A stretch of 64,000 nt of DNA from Ruoffia tabacinasalis (lineage in GTDB: Bacteria > Bacillota > Bacilli > Lactobacillales > Aerococcaceae). Of this stretch, positions 43,225 through 52,217 are shown piece after piece. Position numbers and translations under genes: made by a program. Location: the NCBI RefSeq assembly GCF_042652985.1, contig NZ_JBHSHQ010000028.1:1-64000 (forward strand). Reading direction: 5' to 3'. The notes beneath the pieces are model-generated. The model ran no database searches. It was given only the letters and a program-made list of their open reading frames with translations, and was not told the origin of the DNA. Each line of letters begins with the position of its first letter. The stretch's first letter is position 1.

Positions 43225-44241
43225 ATGCACCCGGAGGATCAAATGGCAATGTCATTGTTAGTTTTTTTTCTTTTATTCGTACTTTGTTTTGTTATTTATA
43301 AATATGAACCTAGAACTATTTTTTTAGGTCTGGTCATGATTTTAGTCGCAATTCAAAGTGTTGTTATGTTTCTGATTTTTAACTTTAATAATTTGGCGCT
43401 AATTATGGGTATAATATTAGGTATTCTATTCTTAATTATACCTGTGGTTTTGACTATAGGTTTCTTAAGCAAACACAGAAAATTGTTCAAATGCTTAATA
43501 ATTAGTTTGTTTGTCGGTATTATCATTTCTCTTCTATTGTATCTGAACGAAATTAATGTCATCGAAATACTTCAACTCCCTTTAATTACATGGGGAATTG
43601 GTTACTTTGTTTGTGGTATTTGTTTGGGTATACTAGTCGTTAACAGCTATCTTCTTTCGGCTCTGATGAATTTATTTAGTAAAGAGAAACCAAGCGTAGA
43701 TTATCTCATCGTTCTAGGCGCTGGATTGAATAAAGAAAAAGTGACTCCTTTACTTGCCAAACGGATTGATAAAGCAATTCAAGTATACAAAGAAGCCCCT
43801 GATTTAATATTGATTATGTCTGGTGGTCAAGGTGATGATGAGATGATTCCAGAGGGACTAGCCATGGCTAATTATGCAATAAGCCAAGGTGTCCCAAAAA
43901 ATCATATTATTATTGAAGATCAATCTGTAAATACATATGAAAACATTTTATTCTCAAGTCAGCACTTTGCCTCTGAAGATGCTTCATTTGCAATTATCAG
44001 TACAATGTATCATTTGTTTAGAGCTGAATTGATTGCTAAAAAACTAGGTTTAAAATCTGTGAGCTATGGTGCTGAATCAGGTAAGAAATGGGTATTCAAT
44101 GCGAATGCTTTTATTCGAGAGTTCTTTGCTTATTTATATATGCAATTGAAGTGGGTTGTCTTATTTTCAATTCTTTATACCCTATTATACAATTTGTTGC
44201 ACTATGCGGTTTTGATGAATGCGTTCCCATTACCTTTATGA
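43225..44241 (+). CDS. YdcF-family (DUF218) membrane protein
   Basis: 338 residues. Residues 1-150 hold five or so membrane segments; the soluble DUF218 domain follows (VDYLIVLGAGLNKEKVTPLLAKRIDKAI, LIMSGGQGDDEMIPEGLAMANYAI, EDQSVNTYENILFS), and a last membrane segment lies near residue 310. The family includes SanA/YdcF-like proteins linked to cell envelope functions; biochemistry is unsettled. An earlier or later start is possible, since an ATG at 43243 also fits the GGAGG site well. Confidence 0.88.
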   Translation: MHPEDQMAMSLLVFFLLFVLCFVIYKYEPRTIFLGLVMILVAIQSVVMFLIFNFNNLALIMGIILGILFLIIPVVLTIGFLSKHRKLFKCLIISLFVGIIISLLLYLNEINVIEILQLPLITWGIGYFVCGICLGILVVNSYLLSALMNLFSKEKPSVDYLIVLGAGLNKEKVTPLLAKRIDKAIQVYKEAPDLILIMSGGQGDDEMIPEGLAMANYAISQGVPKNHIIIEDQSVNTYENILFSSQHFASEDASFAIISTMYHLFRAELIAKKLGLKSVSYGAESGKKWVFNANAFIREFFAYLYMQLKWVVLFSILYTLLYNLLHYAVLMNAFPLPL

Positions 44242-44274
44242 TACAGTTAGCATAGAATTTAGGGGGGGATAATT

Positions 44275-45048
44275 ATGAAAGAAAATATGATATTAAAGAA
44301 AATGCAGGCAGGCGAACAAGTGGTTGGCACGTTCTTTGAAACGATTGGAACTTCTATCGTAGAATGTTTAGGAATTGCGGGGTTAGATTTCTTCATTGTT
44401 GATTTTGAACACAGTACGTTTACTGCGGAATCACTGTTGGAAATTGTTCATACAGCTGAATTACGTGATATGTCTACTTTAATGAGAATAAAAGATATTA
44501 GTCGATCGAATGTATTACGTCCATTAGATGTTGGTGTTCAAGGGTTAATTATTCCAAATATTCGAACTGTTGATGAAGTTAAACAAGTGGTTGATTGGGG
44601 GAAGTACGCACCCATTGGTAATCGTGGATTTTTCCTATCTCGTGTCACTGATTTTGGCTATAGTGATAAAGTTTCCGATTTACCAGCCTACTTTAAAGAG
44701 CGTAATCAAGAAACGTTAATCATCCCACAATGTGAAACACCTGAATGTTTAGAGAATATCGAAGAAATTTGTGCGATCGATGGTGTTGACGGTATCTTTG
44801 TTGGTCCTTTTGATTTAACGATTGCCTTAGGTATTCCCGCTCAATTTGATCACCCTATTTTTAAAGAGGCTCTAGCTCGTATTTATAAAGCATGTCGTAA
44901 TAACAATAAATTTACTTTTATCTTTGGGGCTAATACTGAGCAGGCAAAATATTATAGAGATTATGGCTTTGATGCTGTTACTTGCTCAATGGATGCTTCA
45001 ATTATGATCGAAGCTTTTAAGAATATGTTAGAAACTGTTAAAAAGTAA
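44275..45048 (+). CDS. HpcH/HpaI-family aldolase
   Basis: Class II pyruvate aldolase family, 257 residues. GTFFETIGTSIVECLGIAGLDFFIVDFEHSTF, PLDVGVQGLIIPNI, IPQCETPECLENIEEICAIDGVDGIFVGPFDLTIALG supply catalytic Arg/Glu/Asp and metal residues of the family. It cleaves 4-hydroxy-2-oxo acids to pyruvate and an aldehyde. No degradation pathway lies next to it, so the substrate is open. A ribosome site AGGGGGG lies upstream. Confidence 0.9.
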   Translation: MKENMILKKMQAGEQVVGTFFETIGTSIVECLGIAGLDFFIVDFEHSTFTAESLLEIVHTAELRDMSTLMRIKDISRSNVLRPLDVGVQGLIIPNIRTVDEVKQVVDWGKYAPIGNRGFFLSRVTDFGYSDKVSDLPAYFKERNQETLIIPQCETPECLENIEEICAIDGVDGIFVGPFDLTIALGIPAQFDHPIFKEALARIYKACRNNNKFTFIFGANTEQAKYYRDYGFDAVTCSMDASIMIEAFKNMLETVKK

Positions 45049-45127
45049 AGCTTTGAATCTATTCTTTCCTGTAAATAATTTAAATATATACTATAATATA
45101 ACTAAAACTTATAGTAGGAATGATAAG

Positions 45128-45751
45128 ATGCTAAGTAAAACAGATGCTAAAATCGTACTCAATGAAATTATGAATTTATATCCAGAAGCTAGACCGACGA
45201 TGCGTTATGAGAATGCTTTTCAATTATTAATGGTAGTCATCCTAAGTGCACAAGCAACGGATGCCTCTATTGAAAAAATTCAGGACAAATTGTTTGAACG
45301 CTACCCTTCGCCTGAAGCGGTCGTTGAATCGAGTATTGAAGAGATTGAAACGTATATAAATACGATAGGCTTATATCATAATAAAGCGCGCTATATTTTT
45401 ATGAGTAGCCAACAGCTGTTAGATAACTTTGGTGGTGAAGTTCCAACGACACGTAAAGAATTAACATCCTTAACCGGTATTGGTCCAAAGTCTGCCAATA
45501 TTATCTTAAGTGTCGCCTATGGTGAAGCAGCTTTTGCGGTTGATACCCATGTAACACGGATATGTAAGCATCACAATATTGTTGACAATGATGCGACAGC
45601 TCAAGATATAGAAAAGCGAGTGACAGAGATATTACCTCCAGAGCAATGGGGACATGCTCATCAAGCGATGATAAACTTTGGAAGAGAAATTTGTAAACCG
45701 CGTAAGCCACTTTGTGAAAATCACCCGCAATTGTATGCACATTTAGGCTAA
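45128..45751 (+). CDS. nth: endonuclease III with altered cluster ligands
   Basis: Base-excision DNA glycosylase/AP lyase for oxidised pyrimidines, 207 residues from the ATG at 45128 (AGGAATGATAAG upstream). The helix-hairpin-helix LTGIGPKSANIIL carries the catalytic Lys and VDTHVTRICKHHNI the catalytic Asp. The C-terminal [4Fe-4S] motif C-x6-C-x2-C-x5-C is here C189-x6-C196-x2-H199-x5-H205, with two Cys replaced by His at exact spacing. The enzyme may bind zinc or a modified cluster. It follows the aldolase gene but with its own spacing. Confidence 0.92.
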   Translation: MLSKTDAKIVLNEIMNLYPEARPTMRYENAFQLLMVVILSAQATDASIEKIQDKLFERYPSPEAVVESSIEEIETYINTIGLYHNKARYIFMSSQQLLDNFGGEVPTTRKELTSLTGIGPKSANIILSVAYGEAAFAVDTHVTRICKHHNIVDNDATAQDIEKRVTEILPPEQWGHAHQAMINFGREICKPRKPLCENHPQLYAHLG

Positions 45752-45774
45752 TATTCTTCTCATTCATATTCAAA

Positions 45775-45805
45775 AAAGGAGCACAGATATATTCTGCGCT
45801 CCTTT
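45775..45805. terminator. bidirectional terminator
   Basis: AAAGGAGC pairs with GCTCCTTT around a partly paired loop, between convergent genes. Confidence 0.88.
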
Positions 45806-45810
45806 AGTAT

Positions 45811-46320
45811 TTAATCATAATAGTTGTTTAAATGATTTTCTCTACGGTATTTATTGCGTACTTGGCGATACGCTGCTATAAATGGTATTAACACTGAGGC
45901 AACAACAATCCCTAATACATTAAATATAACCGCACATAAGATCATAATCACTGCGGGTAACCAGAATGGTAGTTCTAAGTCTTTCCCTAAGAAAAAAGGT
46001 TCGATTAATTGTTCGATAATTTCGACTCCGATATATAAGAAGAGTAATAACCATCCTTGACTCGGATCACCAAATATCCATTCAATAATCACCCAAGGTA
46101 TAAATGCAATCCCCGCTCCGACGACTGGGATTAAATCTAATAGACTAATTCCAATCGCGAATGCTATGGCATAACCAGGATCATAGCCAATCCCCCAAAA
46201 ACCTAGAATGAGTAATAATATAACAATTCCGATGACTTTTACTTCTGCTTTTGCAAATAGCCAAATATTTTTAACACCTGTTGAAAATACTTCACCCCAA
46301 AATTGTGTGTTTGAATTCAT
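45811..46320 (-). CDS. half-length AI-2E-family membrane protein
   Basis: 169 residues with four to five membrane segments. AIGISLLDLIPVVGAGIAFIPWVIIEWIFG, LLFLYIGVEIIEQLIEPFFLGKDLELPFWLPAVIMI and the terminal hydrophobic stretch match the C-terminal half of AI-2E/YtvI-type transporters, which normally reach 340-380 residues. The start has its own ribosome site (AAAGGATAG) and no upstream remnant of the missing half is seen in the 160-base gap. It may be a natural short form or an old truncation. Confidence 0.75.
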   Translation of the reverse strand: MNSNTQFWGEVFSTGVKNIWLFAKAEVKVIGIVILLLILGFWGIGYDPGYAIAFAIGISLLDLIPVVGAGIAFIPWVIIEWIFGDPSQGWLLLFLYIGVEIIEQLIEPFFLGKDLELPFWLPAVIMILCAVIFNVLGIVVASVLIPFIAAYRQVRNKYRRENHLNNYYD

Positions 46321-46443
46321 TAAATCTATCCTTTCATTAATTACAGGTTGATTTTATTTTTAATTTTTTAGTATAGTTATATTTTAACAAATTTAGTATA
46401 AAAATCATCCGCCCTAAGACGTAAATATGCTCTATAACAAAAG

Positions 46444-46474
46444 ACGCATTAAACAATTAATCTGTTTAATGCGT
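46444..46474 (-). terminator. terminator of the PH-like gene
   Basis: Perfect 12-bp stem ACGCATTAAACA with its complement and a 7-base loop, then a T-rich stretch on the minus strand. Confidence 0.88.
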
Positions 46475-46485
46475 TTATTTTAGAT

Positions 46486-46923
46486 TTATTTTACAAAGCC
46501 ATTCCAATTTGTCTCAAGCAAATGATTTAAGTTTTCTTTTTGCCATTTCATATTGAGAATAGCTTTATTGCATTTTAAAATCATGCTCTTCTTTTCACCA
46601 TAAAATTTGAGTGTGATTTTATATTGAATGAATCCTTTTTTCGCTTTAAAAAATTCAATATCTTCGATTGGAATGATTGCATACTCTCCACTTAAGTCTC
46701 CTAAAGTTGTAACGGTTAATAATAGTAGATTATCAGGAGTAAAATACACAATGAAATAATCTGAAGCAACTAAAAATTGAAACTTATTATACATTATAGA
46801 AGCCATTAGACCTGGTGGTGTATAACCATAAATATAATTTTTATCTATTTGGCTTCCTGGCATAACTTCTTCTATTAGGGCTTCGATATTCTCAGATTTA
46901 CTAGCTGTGTTCATAGTATACAT
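46486..46923 (-). CDS. hypothetical cytosolic protein, PH-domain-like
   Basis: 145 residues, no membrane segment. Alternating beta-strand pattern (FQFLVASDYFIVYFT, LLLLTVTTLGD, EYAIIPIEDIEFFKAKKGFIQYKITLKF) followed by a C-terminal helix (MKWQKENLNHLLE) resembles the PH-like or bPH fold. This is a pattern-based guess. It lies alone between a cupin gene and a terminator. Start is uncertain between two ATGs 9 bases apart. Confidence 0.6.
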   Translation of the reverse strand: MYTMNTASKSENIEALIEEVMPGSQIDKNYIYGYTPPGLMASIMYNKFQFLVASDYFIVYFTPDNLLLLTVTTLGDLSGEYAIIPIEDIEFFKAKKGFIQYKITLKFYGEKKSMILKCNKAILNMKWQKENLNHLLETNWNGFVK

Positions 46924-46952
46924 CTCACTTTCGTTTATACGGAGTCAATCCT

Positions 46953-47441
46953 TTAAAATGATTGTCCCGTGACAGGGTCCAGTTCCGGCTTGGGAACTTT
47001 TATAATGTTCTCTTTTACTTTATCATACTCGCTTATTTCTCCATAGCGCATGTCGTATGAATCTCCATTCGGATATGCGCCTACAATTATGAAGTCTTCA
47101 GTTGAATCCATCTTTTTATGCGCTGTTCCGGCTGGTAGGAATACGACATCCCCTTGAGTAAAGGTAATAATTTTTGACTCAGGACCTCCCAATTGTACCC
47201 TCGCTGATCCGGAAATACATGCTAACACCTCATGGGCAATTGAATGAAAGTGATGCTTAGATAAAATTCCATTTATCCAACCATTTGAATAATGATGTTT
47301 CTCTAGAAAACCTAGAACGTCCTCTCCAGAATAGTCATTTTGTTTAAAAATCTCATCTAATGCCTTTTTATATATGACGACAGGCAGTTTGTTATTGGGA
47401 AAAGGACTATTTTCTTGAAGTTGCATTTTTATTGTTTCCAT
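46953..47441 (-). CDS. cupin-domain protein
   Basis: Single cupin barrel, 162 residues. SKHHFHSIAHEVLACISGSARVQLGG is cupin motif 1 (His residues and Glu), and GDVVFLPAGTAHKKM is motif 2 with the metal His. Family resemblance is to uncharacterised YjlB-like cupins that bind a metal; substrate unknown. The ribosome site is GGAGATATAAGATG. Confidence 0.85.
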   Translation of the reverse strand: METIKMQLQENSPFPNNKLPVVIYKKALDEIFKQNDYSGEDVLGFLEKHHYSNGWINGILSKHHFHSIAHEVLACISGSARVQLGGPESKIITFTQGDVVFLPAGTAHKKMDSTEDFIIVGAYPNGDSYDMRYGEISEYDKVKENIIKVPKPELDPVTGQSF

Positions 47442-47761
47442 CTTATATCTCCTATCGTTATATTTATTCTAATACTTATAGTATATTATAACGCTACACT
47501 TATTAAATCGCACGAAATTTACCTTGCATTATATCCGCCAGAATATCAAATATATTTCTATATAAATTAAGATAAAAATTATCACAGAAGGATTATCACT
47601 TGCTTCTATGAATATAAATTATTTAATAATTGTAAAATTTTATTTGATTTCTGTTCAAAAAGTGAAAATGAGAGAATTCTTATCATATTATTAGAATGGC
47701 TAACTTAATGGATTGTAAGCGATAATCTAATTTAGTAAGCAGATTCATCTTTTCGTCTCAT

Positions 47762-47790
47762 TTTACATGCATAATTAACTATGTTATTGT
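47762..47790 (+). promoter_or_regulatory. candidate promoter of the betaine transporter operon
   Basis: TTTACA, a 17-base spacer, TATTGT, about 50 bases before the first gene. The 398-base gap upstream also holds an imperfect inverted repeat (GATTGT ... ATAATC at 47711-47727). I see no other gene or riboswitch in this gap. Confidence 0.45.
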
Positions 47791-47839
47791 GAAAAACGTG
47801 ATTATTACAAAAAGATTACAATGAAAAGAGGTAAAATTA

Positions 47840-49096
47840 GTGAGTAAATTAAGAGTCGAAAACTTAACAAAGATTTTCGGAGACAATGAAAAAGAAGCAT
47901 TAGACTTAATGAATCAAGGAAAAACTAAAGAAGAAATATTAGCAGCTACAGGTGCAACACTTGGAGTGAATCAAGCTACTTTTGATGTAAAAGCTGGAGA
48001 AATTTTCGTTATTATGGGCTTATCAGGAAGTGGTAAATCTACACTTGTTCGTATGTTAAATCGTCTTATTGAACCGACAAACGGTAATGTATATATTGAT
48101 GAAGCAAATGTATCACAAATGAATAAAAATGATTTACGAGATATCCGTCGTAAAAAAATTAGTATGGTGTTTCAAAATTTTGGTCTCTTCCCTCACCGTA
48201 CTATTCTAGAGAATACTGAGTATGGTTTAGAAGTACAAGGCGTACCGAAAGCGGAACGTCAAGAAAAAGCGGAACAAGCATTAGATAACGCTGGCTTACT
48301 TCCATATAAGGATCAATTCCCTGATCAGTTATCTGGAGGTATGCAACAACGTGTTGGACTTGCAAGAGCGCTTGCTAACGACCCAGATATTTTATTAATG
48401 GATGAGGCCTTTTCTGCTTTAGATCCACTAATCCGTCGTGATATGCAAGATGAGTTAATTGAAATGCAAAAAACATTAAACAAAACAATTATCTTTATTA
48501 CCCATGATTTAAACGAGTCACTAAGACTTGGTAATCGTATTGCAATCATGAAAGATGGTGAAGTTGTTCAAGTTGGTACGGGTGAAGAAATCTTATCAAA
48601 TCCTGCGAATGATTATGTTAAACGCTTCGTAGAAGATATTGACCGTACTAAAGTATATACAGCGCAACATATTATGGAAGAACCAACAGCTGTTACAACT
48701 CAATTAGAGACACCTTCAGAAGCACTACGTATTATGGTAGATGAAGGTATGAGTAATATTCTTGTTGTAGATAAAGATGAACAATTAATTGGATTTGTAA
48801 CCCGCGAAGAAGTGGAATCATTACTACACCAAGGTCATGATGATATATCAAGTGTTGTTCAATCTGACGTTCCAGAAGTTGAATCTGGCGCATTAATTGA
48901 TGACTTATTCGATGTGATTCATGATTCTGAAACACCAATTGCTGTTACAAGCAATAAAGGTGAATTAGAAGGAGTTATCGTCCGCAGTAACGTTATTGGT
49001 GCCATGACAACCGACACGCAATATGATGTTATTAACAACAATGAGGATGATACAGAAATTAAAGATTCTACTAAGGAGGAATTAGACCATGAGTAG
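47840..49096 (+). CDS. opuAA: glycine betaine ABC transporter ATPase with CBS domains
   Basis: ATPase of an osmoprotectant importer, 418 residues, GTG start after AGAGG. Walker A GLSGSGKST is near residue 61, the signature LSGGMQQRVGLARALA and Walker B LLMDEAFSALDP follow. The N-terminal insertion NEKEALDLMNQGKTKEEILAATGATLGVNQATF is OpuAA/ProV-specific. Two CBS domains occupy residues 280-400; such domains sense ionic strength or cyclic di-AMP in relatives. The operon is ATPase, permease, binding protein. Confidence 0.95.
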   Translation: MSKLRVENLTKIFGDNEKEALDLMNQGKTKEEILAATGATLGVNQATFDVKAGEIFVIMGLSGSGKSTLVRMLNRLIEPTNGNVYIDEANVSQMNKNDLRDIRRKKISMVFQNFGLFPHRTILENTEYGLEVQGVPKAERQEKAEQALDNAGLLPYKDQFPDQLSGGMQQRVGLARALANDPDILLMDEAFSALDPLIRRDMQDELIEMQKTLNKTIIFITHDLNESLRLGNRIAIMKDGEVVQVGTGEEILSNPANDYVKRFVEDIDRTKVYTAQHIMEEPTAVTTQLETPSEALRIMVDEGMSNILVVDKDEQLIGFVTREEVESLLHQGHDDISSVVQSDVPEVESGALIDDLFDVIHDSETPIAVTSNKGELEGVIVRSNVIGAMTTDTQYDVINNNEDDTEIKDSTKEELDHE

Positions 49097-49943
49097 TTTA
49101 TTAGATATGTTTCCACAGCTACCTTTTTCAGAATGGATTTCTAATTTTATTGATTGGATAACTGCCAATTTCAATGTGTTATTTGATTCATTAAACAGTG
49201 TGGGTACAAGTTCAATGGAATGGATGACACGTATGTTAATGTTAATTCCACCACTTGCTTTTATCATTATTGTGATGTTAGTTGCCTATTTCGTTTCAAA
49301 TAGAAAAATGGGCTTATCAATTTTCGCTGGTATTGGGTTATTATATATTCACAACCAGAACTTATGGGGTAATATGATGAACACCCTAACATTAATTATT
49401 GTTGCAAGTTTAATCTCAATTATCGTTGGTATACCTTTAGGTATTCTGATGGCTAAGAGTTCTCTTGCAGAGAAAATCATTCAACCTATTCTAGACTTTA
49501 TGCAAACAATGCCAGCCTTTGTTTACTTAATTCCAGCTGTTTCTTTCTTTGGAATTGGTATGGTGCCTGGTGTGTTCGCTTCAGTGATCTTTGCCCTACC
49601 ACCTATTGTTCGTTTCACTAACTTAGGTATTAGACAAGTTCCTGAAGAATTAGTTGAAGCGGCTGATTCATTTGGTAGTACGGGATGGCAAAAACTTTAT
49701 AAAGTAGAATTACCAAATGCCAAATCAACGATAATGGCTGGTACAAACCAAACCGTTCTTCTTGCACTTTCAATGGTAGTAACTGCTTCAATGATTGGTG
49801 CACCTGGTCTTGGTACGAACGTATTAACTGCATTACAACGTGGTCAAGCTGGAGCTGGATTCGTTTCAGGTTTCGCTTTAGTTGTCCTAGCAATTGTTAT
49901 TGATCGTATCTTACAAAGCTCAAATAAAAGCCGCGTAGACTAA
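49089..49943 (+). CDS. opuAB: glycine betaine ABC transporter permease
   Basis: Membrane permease, 284 residues, overlapping the ATPase gene by 8 bases. It starts with a hydrophilic amphipathic N-terminus, then about seven membrane segments. The EAA loop is PEELVEAADSFGSTGWQKLYKVELPNAKSTIMAG, and GMVPGVFASVIFALPPIVRFTNLGIRQ is ProW/OpuAB-type. The binding protein is encoded separately, unlike the fused OpuABC of some lactic acid bacteria. Confidence 0.95.
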   Translation: MSSLLDMFPQLPFSEWISNFIDWITANFNVLFDSLNSVGTSSMEWMTRMLMLIPPLAFIIIVMLVAYFVSNRKMGLSIFAGIGLLYIHNQNLWGNMMNTLTLIIVASLISIIVGIPLGILMAKSSLAEKIIQPILDFMQTMPAFVYLIPAVSFFGIGMVPGVFASVIFALPPIVRFTNLGIRQVPEELVEAADSFGSTGWQKLYKVELPNAKSTIMAGTNQTVLLALSMVVTASMIGAPGLGTNVLTALQRGQAGAGFVSGFALVVLAIVIDRILQSSNKSRVD

Positions 49944-49963
49944 GAACGGAAAGGAGAATAATT

Positions 49964-50848
49964 TTGAATAAGAAAACAATACATAGAATTATCGGTGCCA
50001 TTCTAGCTGTTCTGTTCGTAGGTGAAATTGTTTATAGTGTTAACAACACTGAACTTGCAACACGTTCAACGGGAGAAACAATCCAAATAGTTCATAACCC
50101 TTGGGATACAGAAATTGCGTCTTCAACAGTTTTAGGCTTAGTATTAGAAGAAGCTGGATACAATGTAAACCTTGTATCAGTTGATAATGCAATCATGTTC
50201 GAGTCAATCTCTACTGGTGAATCAGATGTGATGACTGCCGCTTGGTTACCTATCACTCATGGTAGCATTATTGAAGAATATGAAGACGACATGGTTGATT
50301 TAGGCCCAAACTTAGAAGGTGCTTCTACAGGAATTGGTGTTCCAAGTTATATGGACGTTGATTCGATTACTGATTTAGATTCGCAAGCAGAACAAACCAT
50401 TATTGGTATCGAGCCTGGTGCAGGTGCCATGATTCAAACAGAAGCAGCAATGAACAATTATGACAACTTAAGTGATTGGGAATTAGAAGCACCATCTACT
50501 GGAGCGATGTTAGCATCACTAGATACAGCGATTCAAAACGAAGAAGAATTTGTCTTTGTTGCTTGGACTCCACACTGGATGTTCTCAGAGTATGATATTA
50601 AGATGTTAGAAGATCCTGATATAGTATACGGAGAAGCTGAAGATATCTATACTTTCACTCGTTTAGGCTTTGCTGAAGACCATCCTGAAGCCAACGAAAT
50701 TGTGGATCGATTCTTTTGGGAAATTGAAGACATGGAAAGTGTTACTCTAGCTATGCAAAATGGTACGGATAACCGTACAGCCGCACAAAACTGGATTAAT
50801 GAGAATCGTGAAACAGTGGATTCTTGGTTAGAAGGCGTATTTGAATAA
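49964..50848 (+). CDS. opuAC: glycine betaine-binding protein, membrane-anchored without lipobox
   Basis: Type OpuAC binding protein, 294 residues, TTG start after AAGGAG. The N-terminal hydrophobic stretch IIGAILAVLFVGEIVYSV has no Cys, so an uncleaved signal-anchor seems more likely than a lipid anchor. Trp residues in HNPWDTEIASS, AAWLPITHG and VAWTPHWMFSEYD probably form the cage for the trimethylammonium group. Last gene of the operon, ended by a long hairpin. Confidence 0.94.
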   Translation: MNKKTIHRIIGAILAVLFVGEIVYSVNNTELATRSTGETIQIVHNPWDTEIASSTVLGLVLEEAGYNVNLVSVDNAIMFESISTGESDVMTAAWLPITHGSIIEEYEDDMVDLGPNLEGASTGIGVPSYMDVDSITDLDSQAEQTIIGIEPGAGAMIQTEAAMNNYDNLSDWELEAPSTGAMLASLDTAIQNEEEFVFVAWTPHWMFSEYDIKMLEDPDIVYGEAEDIYTFTRLGFAEDHPEANEIVDRFFWEIEDMESVTLAMQNGTDNRTAAQNWINENRETVDSWLEGVFE

Positions 50849-50864
50849 AATTAATCTCTTAAAG

Positions 50865-50905
50865 AATCACACTCCATTAGGAAATAATCCTAATGGAGTG
50901 TGATT
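50865..50905. terminator. bidirectional terminator
   Basis: Perfect 18-bp stem (AATCACACTCCATTAGGA with its complement), loop AATAA, T-run, between convergent genes. Confidence 0.95.
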
Positions 50906-50927
50906 TTTACTTTTAATATTCTAATGC

Positions 50928-52055
50928 TTAATAGCGTAATCTTGCAGAGACATTAATTCCATCCGGCATATCATCCTCTGGAACAATATAAATCTTTCCT
51001 TTAGCAGTTGCCACTTTTGTTATGAGTTGTTTTAAGAAGTCTTTGTCTGATTCTTCAAAACTACCATTATCAGTAATTGTACCTGATTGAGTATAAGCTT
51101 TATTAACCAATAACTCTTCAATTCGCCCTTCTATAGCACTCATGGATAAATCATCTAATTGATTATCAATTCTAAACTTAGGTGCTGTTTCTCTAAAGCG
51201 ATTGAACATAGTCTCTTGTTCTTTTTTAACAATTTCAACATTTTTGTTCAGGGCTTTTTCTTGAACGGTATTGAAATTCGCATTTGCACCTGACTCTTCA
51301 ATTCTGTCATCAATTAAATAAGGGTTCTTAGACAAGTCACGGAATACAGCTTGATTTTCGGATAAAGCATATAGAATGAGTGGTAAGTTACGAGCTGAAG
51401 AATAATTTTCATGAATGTAATTGTCAACTTCTCTGAAGTAATTCTCACGATCTATGTCTTTTTCATGACTTGTATCATTATGACCATGATAGCCTTGTTC
51501 TCCTCCACCTGTCGCACTATACGCACCTGAATTGGCTCCTCCGCCAGTTAATTCTGAACCTAGAGCATCATTTAATGTTCTTGGTGCATCATCATCTTCA
51601 AAGTCAATTTCTTTAACAGAAGTAGCATCCCCTTCGAATAAACGAATATCCTCACGATTTAGAATTAATACATGATATTGGTTCGTGTACTGATAGTTTT
51701 CAATCAGTGGTGTTAAATTTGGTGCTTTACCTACATTAACTAAATTAGCAACCGGAATACCTAGGTGGTAATAGTAGACTTCGTCTTCTGTAATATATAA
51801 TGCGAGTCCTCCTCGATAAGTTACTAACTCAACGTCATTGACTTTCGCTCTTTCAATTTGATCTAGAAACTTGTTTGAAACTTCTTTGTCGCATTCAGCT
51901 TCAATTTTCTTTTTGGCCTCTTCTAAAAGGTTATTCAATTGAATACGATCTTGATCGGAGCTGACAGATGTTGCATGCAACTCCATAGCAATTGACACAA
52001 ATATCTTATCAACCTTCTCTAACTCTTTCGCCGGAAAGGCAGTTAATTTTATCAT
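50928..52055 (-). CDS. baeRF-family (release-factor-like) protein
   Basis: 375 residues from the ATG at 52055 (AAAGGGG upstream). IFVSIAMELHATS, LALYITEDEVYYYHLG and YHVLILNREDIRLFEG followed by a central Gly/His-rich linker (GGGANSGAYSATGGGEQGYHGHNDTSHEKD) and LPLILYALSENQAVFRDLS fit the bacterial archaeo-eukaryotic release factor family. Such proteins are proposed to act in ribosome or stress biology. The linker stands where class I release factors have the GGQ loop; no GGQ is present. Function unproven. Confidence 0.75.
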   Translation of the reverse strand: MIKLTAFPAKELEKVDKIFVSIAMELHATSVSSDQDRIQLNNLLEEAKKKIEAECDKEVSNKFLDQIERAKVNDVELVTYRGGLALYITEDEVYYYHLGIPVANLVNVGKAPNLTPLIENYQYTNQYHVLILNREDIRLFEGDATSVKEIDFEDDDAPRTLNDALGSELTGGGANSGAYSATGGGEQGYHGHNDTSHEKDIDRENYFREVDNYIHENYSSARNLPLILYALSENQAVFRDLSKNPYLIDDRIEESGANANFNTVQEKALNKNVEIVKKEQETMFNRFRETAPKFRIDNQLDDLSMSAIEGRIEELLVNKAYTQSGTITDNGSFEESDKDFLKQLITKVATAKGKIYIVPEDDMPDGINVSARLRY

Positions 52056-52164
52056 AGTGAAACCCCTTTCTTTTTGTAATACATTAATTGTAACAATATC
52101 TCTCTTAACTGTAAAATCATACACATTGAGATATCACACTATTTTAGTACAGAAAAGTTGCATC

Positions 52165-52179
52165 CCAAATAATTATTGG
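52165..52179. promoter_or_regulatory. palindrome in the ohr promoter region
   Basis: CCAAATAATTATTGG, with a perfect AATAATTATT core, lies about 40 bases before the ohr start between TTGCAT and TAATCT, a possible -35/-10 pair 16 bases apart. A MarR-type repressor such as OhrR is a possible ligand. Confidence 0.35.
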
Positions 52180-52217
52180 TAATCTATATATATAGAACTT
52201 ATGGAGGATGATAATTA

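Noticed and set aside
47442..47839. Cyclic di-AMP (ydaO-type) riboswitch before the betaine transporter
   Set aside because: The gap is AT-rich with no GC-rich conserved helices; only a weak inverted repeat and a promoter candidate are visible.
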